Origin: Clostridiaceae bacterium
GTDB lineage: Bacteria > Bacillota > Clostridia > Oscillospirales > Acutalibacteraceae
DNA: 22,832 bases
Direction: 5' to 3'
NCBI GenBank assembly: GCA_016281115.1
Contig: JAEEHZ010000031.1
Coordinates: 1-22,832, forward strand
Shown here piece by piece: positions 22,605-22,832 of this stretch (position 1 is the stretch's first letter; each line of letters opens with the position of its first letter). The translations under genes and the position numbers were made by a program. The notes below the pieces were generated by a model that saw only the letters and a program-made list of their open reading frames with translations, did no database searches and was not told the DNA's origin.

Positions 22605-22662
22605 CTGCGGTGCCGCAGGCTCCCTTGTGCAAAGGGAGCTGTCAGCGTAGCTGACTGAGGGA
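22605..22662. repeat. Palindromic repeat block A (three stems)
   Basis: Three stems lie side by side: CTGCGG/CCGCAG (22605-22610, 22613-22618), GCTCCCTT/AAGGGAGC (22619-22626, 22632-22639) and GTCAGC/GCTGAC (22641-22646, 22650-22655). They end in ACTGAGGGATTG. This pattern resembles an interspersed repeat I recall from Ruminococcaceae genomes; that memory is unverified. No gene is seen in 22480-22832. Confidence 0.6.
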
Positions 22663-22742
22663 TTGTATCTTGACATTGAACATTTAAAGCCGATATTTTG
22701 GTTATGTATAATAACACGTTTCGCCCTAATGCCGGGCAGGCA

Positions 22743-22814
22743 CCTACTTTCCCATGTGAGAAAGTAGGCAAAGGACACCAAAGGGGGAAACCTGTAGGCT
22801 GTTTCCCCCTTTGG
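22743..22814. repeat. Palindromic repeat block B (two hairpins)
   Basis: CCTACTTTC pairs with GAAAGTAGG (22743-22751, 22760-22768; 9 bp, loop 8). A further 14-bp perfect stem pairs CCAAAGGGGGAAAC (22778-22791) with GTTTCCCCCTTTGG (22801-22814) around a 9-base loop. A small GCCC/GGGC stem lies just before (22723-22737). The window ends soon after, so the element may continue to the right. Confidence 0.65.
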
Positions 22815-22832
22815 AAACCCCTTTCGCGACCA

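Noticed and set aside
22570..22781. Two overlapping minus-strand frames of 63-64 codons at the right end
   Set aside because: They run across the palindromic repeats and have no ribosome site or recognisable domain.
1..22832. CRISPR array, tRNA, rRNA, integrase or transposase
   Set aside because: No regular spaced repeats, cloverleaf sequences or such proteins were seen by reading; a covariance search could still reveal an RNA I missed.

Overview
The window looks like a chromosomal segment of a low- to mid-GC Clostridia bacterium, most likely a ruminococcal/Oscillospiraceae-type gut anaerobe. This rests on Firmicutes gene order (rimP-nusA-rnpM-ylxQ-infB-rbfA-nrnA-truB), A-rich Shine-Dalgarno sites with frequent GTG/TTG starts, near-consensus TTGACA/TATAAT promoters, a dockerin-bearing secreted protein, and palindromic repeats at the right end of a kind I recall from this group. 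No tRNA, rRNA, CRISPR, integrase or transposase gene was seen.

Layout. (1) 1-6936, plus strand: the transcription/translation operon. rimP is cut by the left edge; nusA, rnpM (ylxR), an L7Ae-like gene, infB, rbfA, nrnA and truB follow with short gaps or overlaps. The one real gap, 82 bp before truB, folds into a long hairpin, and truB has no visible ribosome binding site. (2) 6937-9565, plus: a separate accessory cluster with its own promoter, encoding a double zinc-ribbon protein, a lipoprotein and a zinc-ribbon membrane protein. It ends at a 13-bp-stem terminator that also serves the converging genes. (3) 9643-13046, minus: a radical SAM/PDZ DUF512 protein, the GTPase Der and the acyltransferase PlsY. 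(4) 13174-13897, minus: yceD and rpmF, driven by an exact-consensus promoter and closed by a terminator. (5) 14034-17141, minus: a copper-type P1B ATPase with heavy-metal domains at both ends, then a small membrane protein of unknown function. (6) 17359-21537, plus: a DUF1624-type membrane acyltransferase, ychF, a left-handed beta-helix transferase-like protein, a 38-residue one-helix membrane peptide, inorganic pyrophosphatase and a membrane protein of unknown function, probably one transcript. (7) 21622-22479, plus: a secreted lysozyme-like protein with a C-terminal dockerin, with its own promoter. (8) 22480-22832: no gene; a weak terminator and a block of palindromic repeats.

Most of the window is core housekeeping: ribosome assembly, translation initiation, tRNA modification, nano-RNA turnover, phospholipid synthesis and pyrophosphate removal. 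The less ordinary parts are the CopZ-like tail of the copper ATPase (with a possible internal start), the structured nrnA-truB spacer, the zinc-ribbon/lipoprotein cluster, the dockerin-lysozyme, the tiny membrane peptide and the terminal repeat block. I did not find a clearly new multi-gene system; the zinc-ribbon cluster is the nearest candidate.
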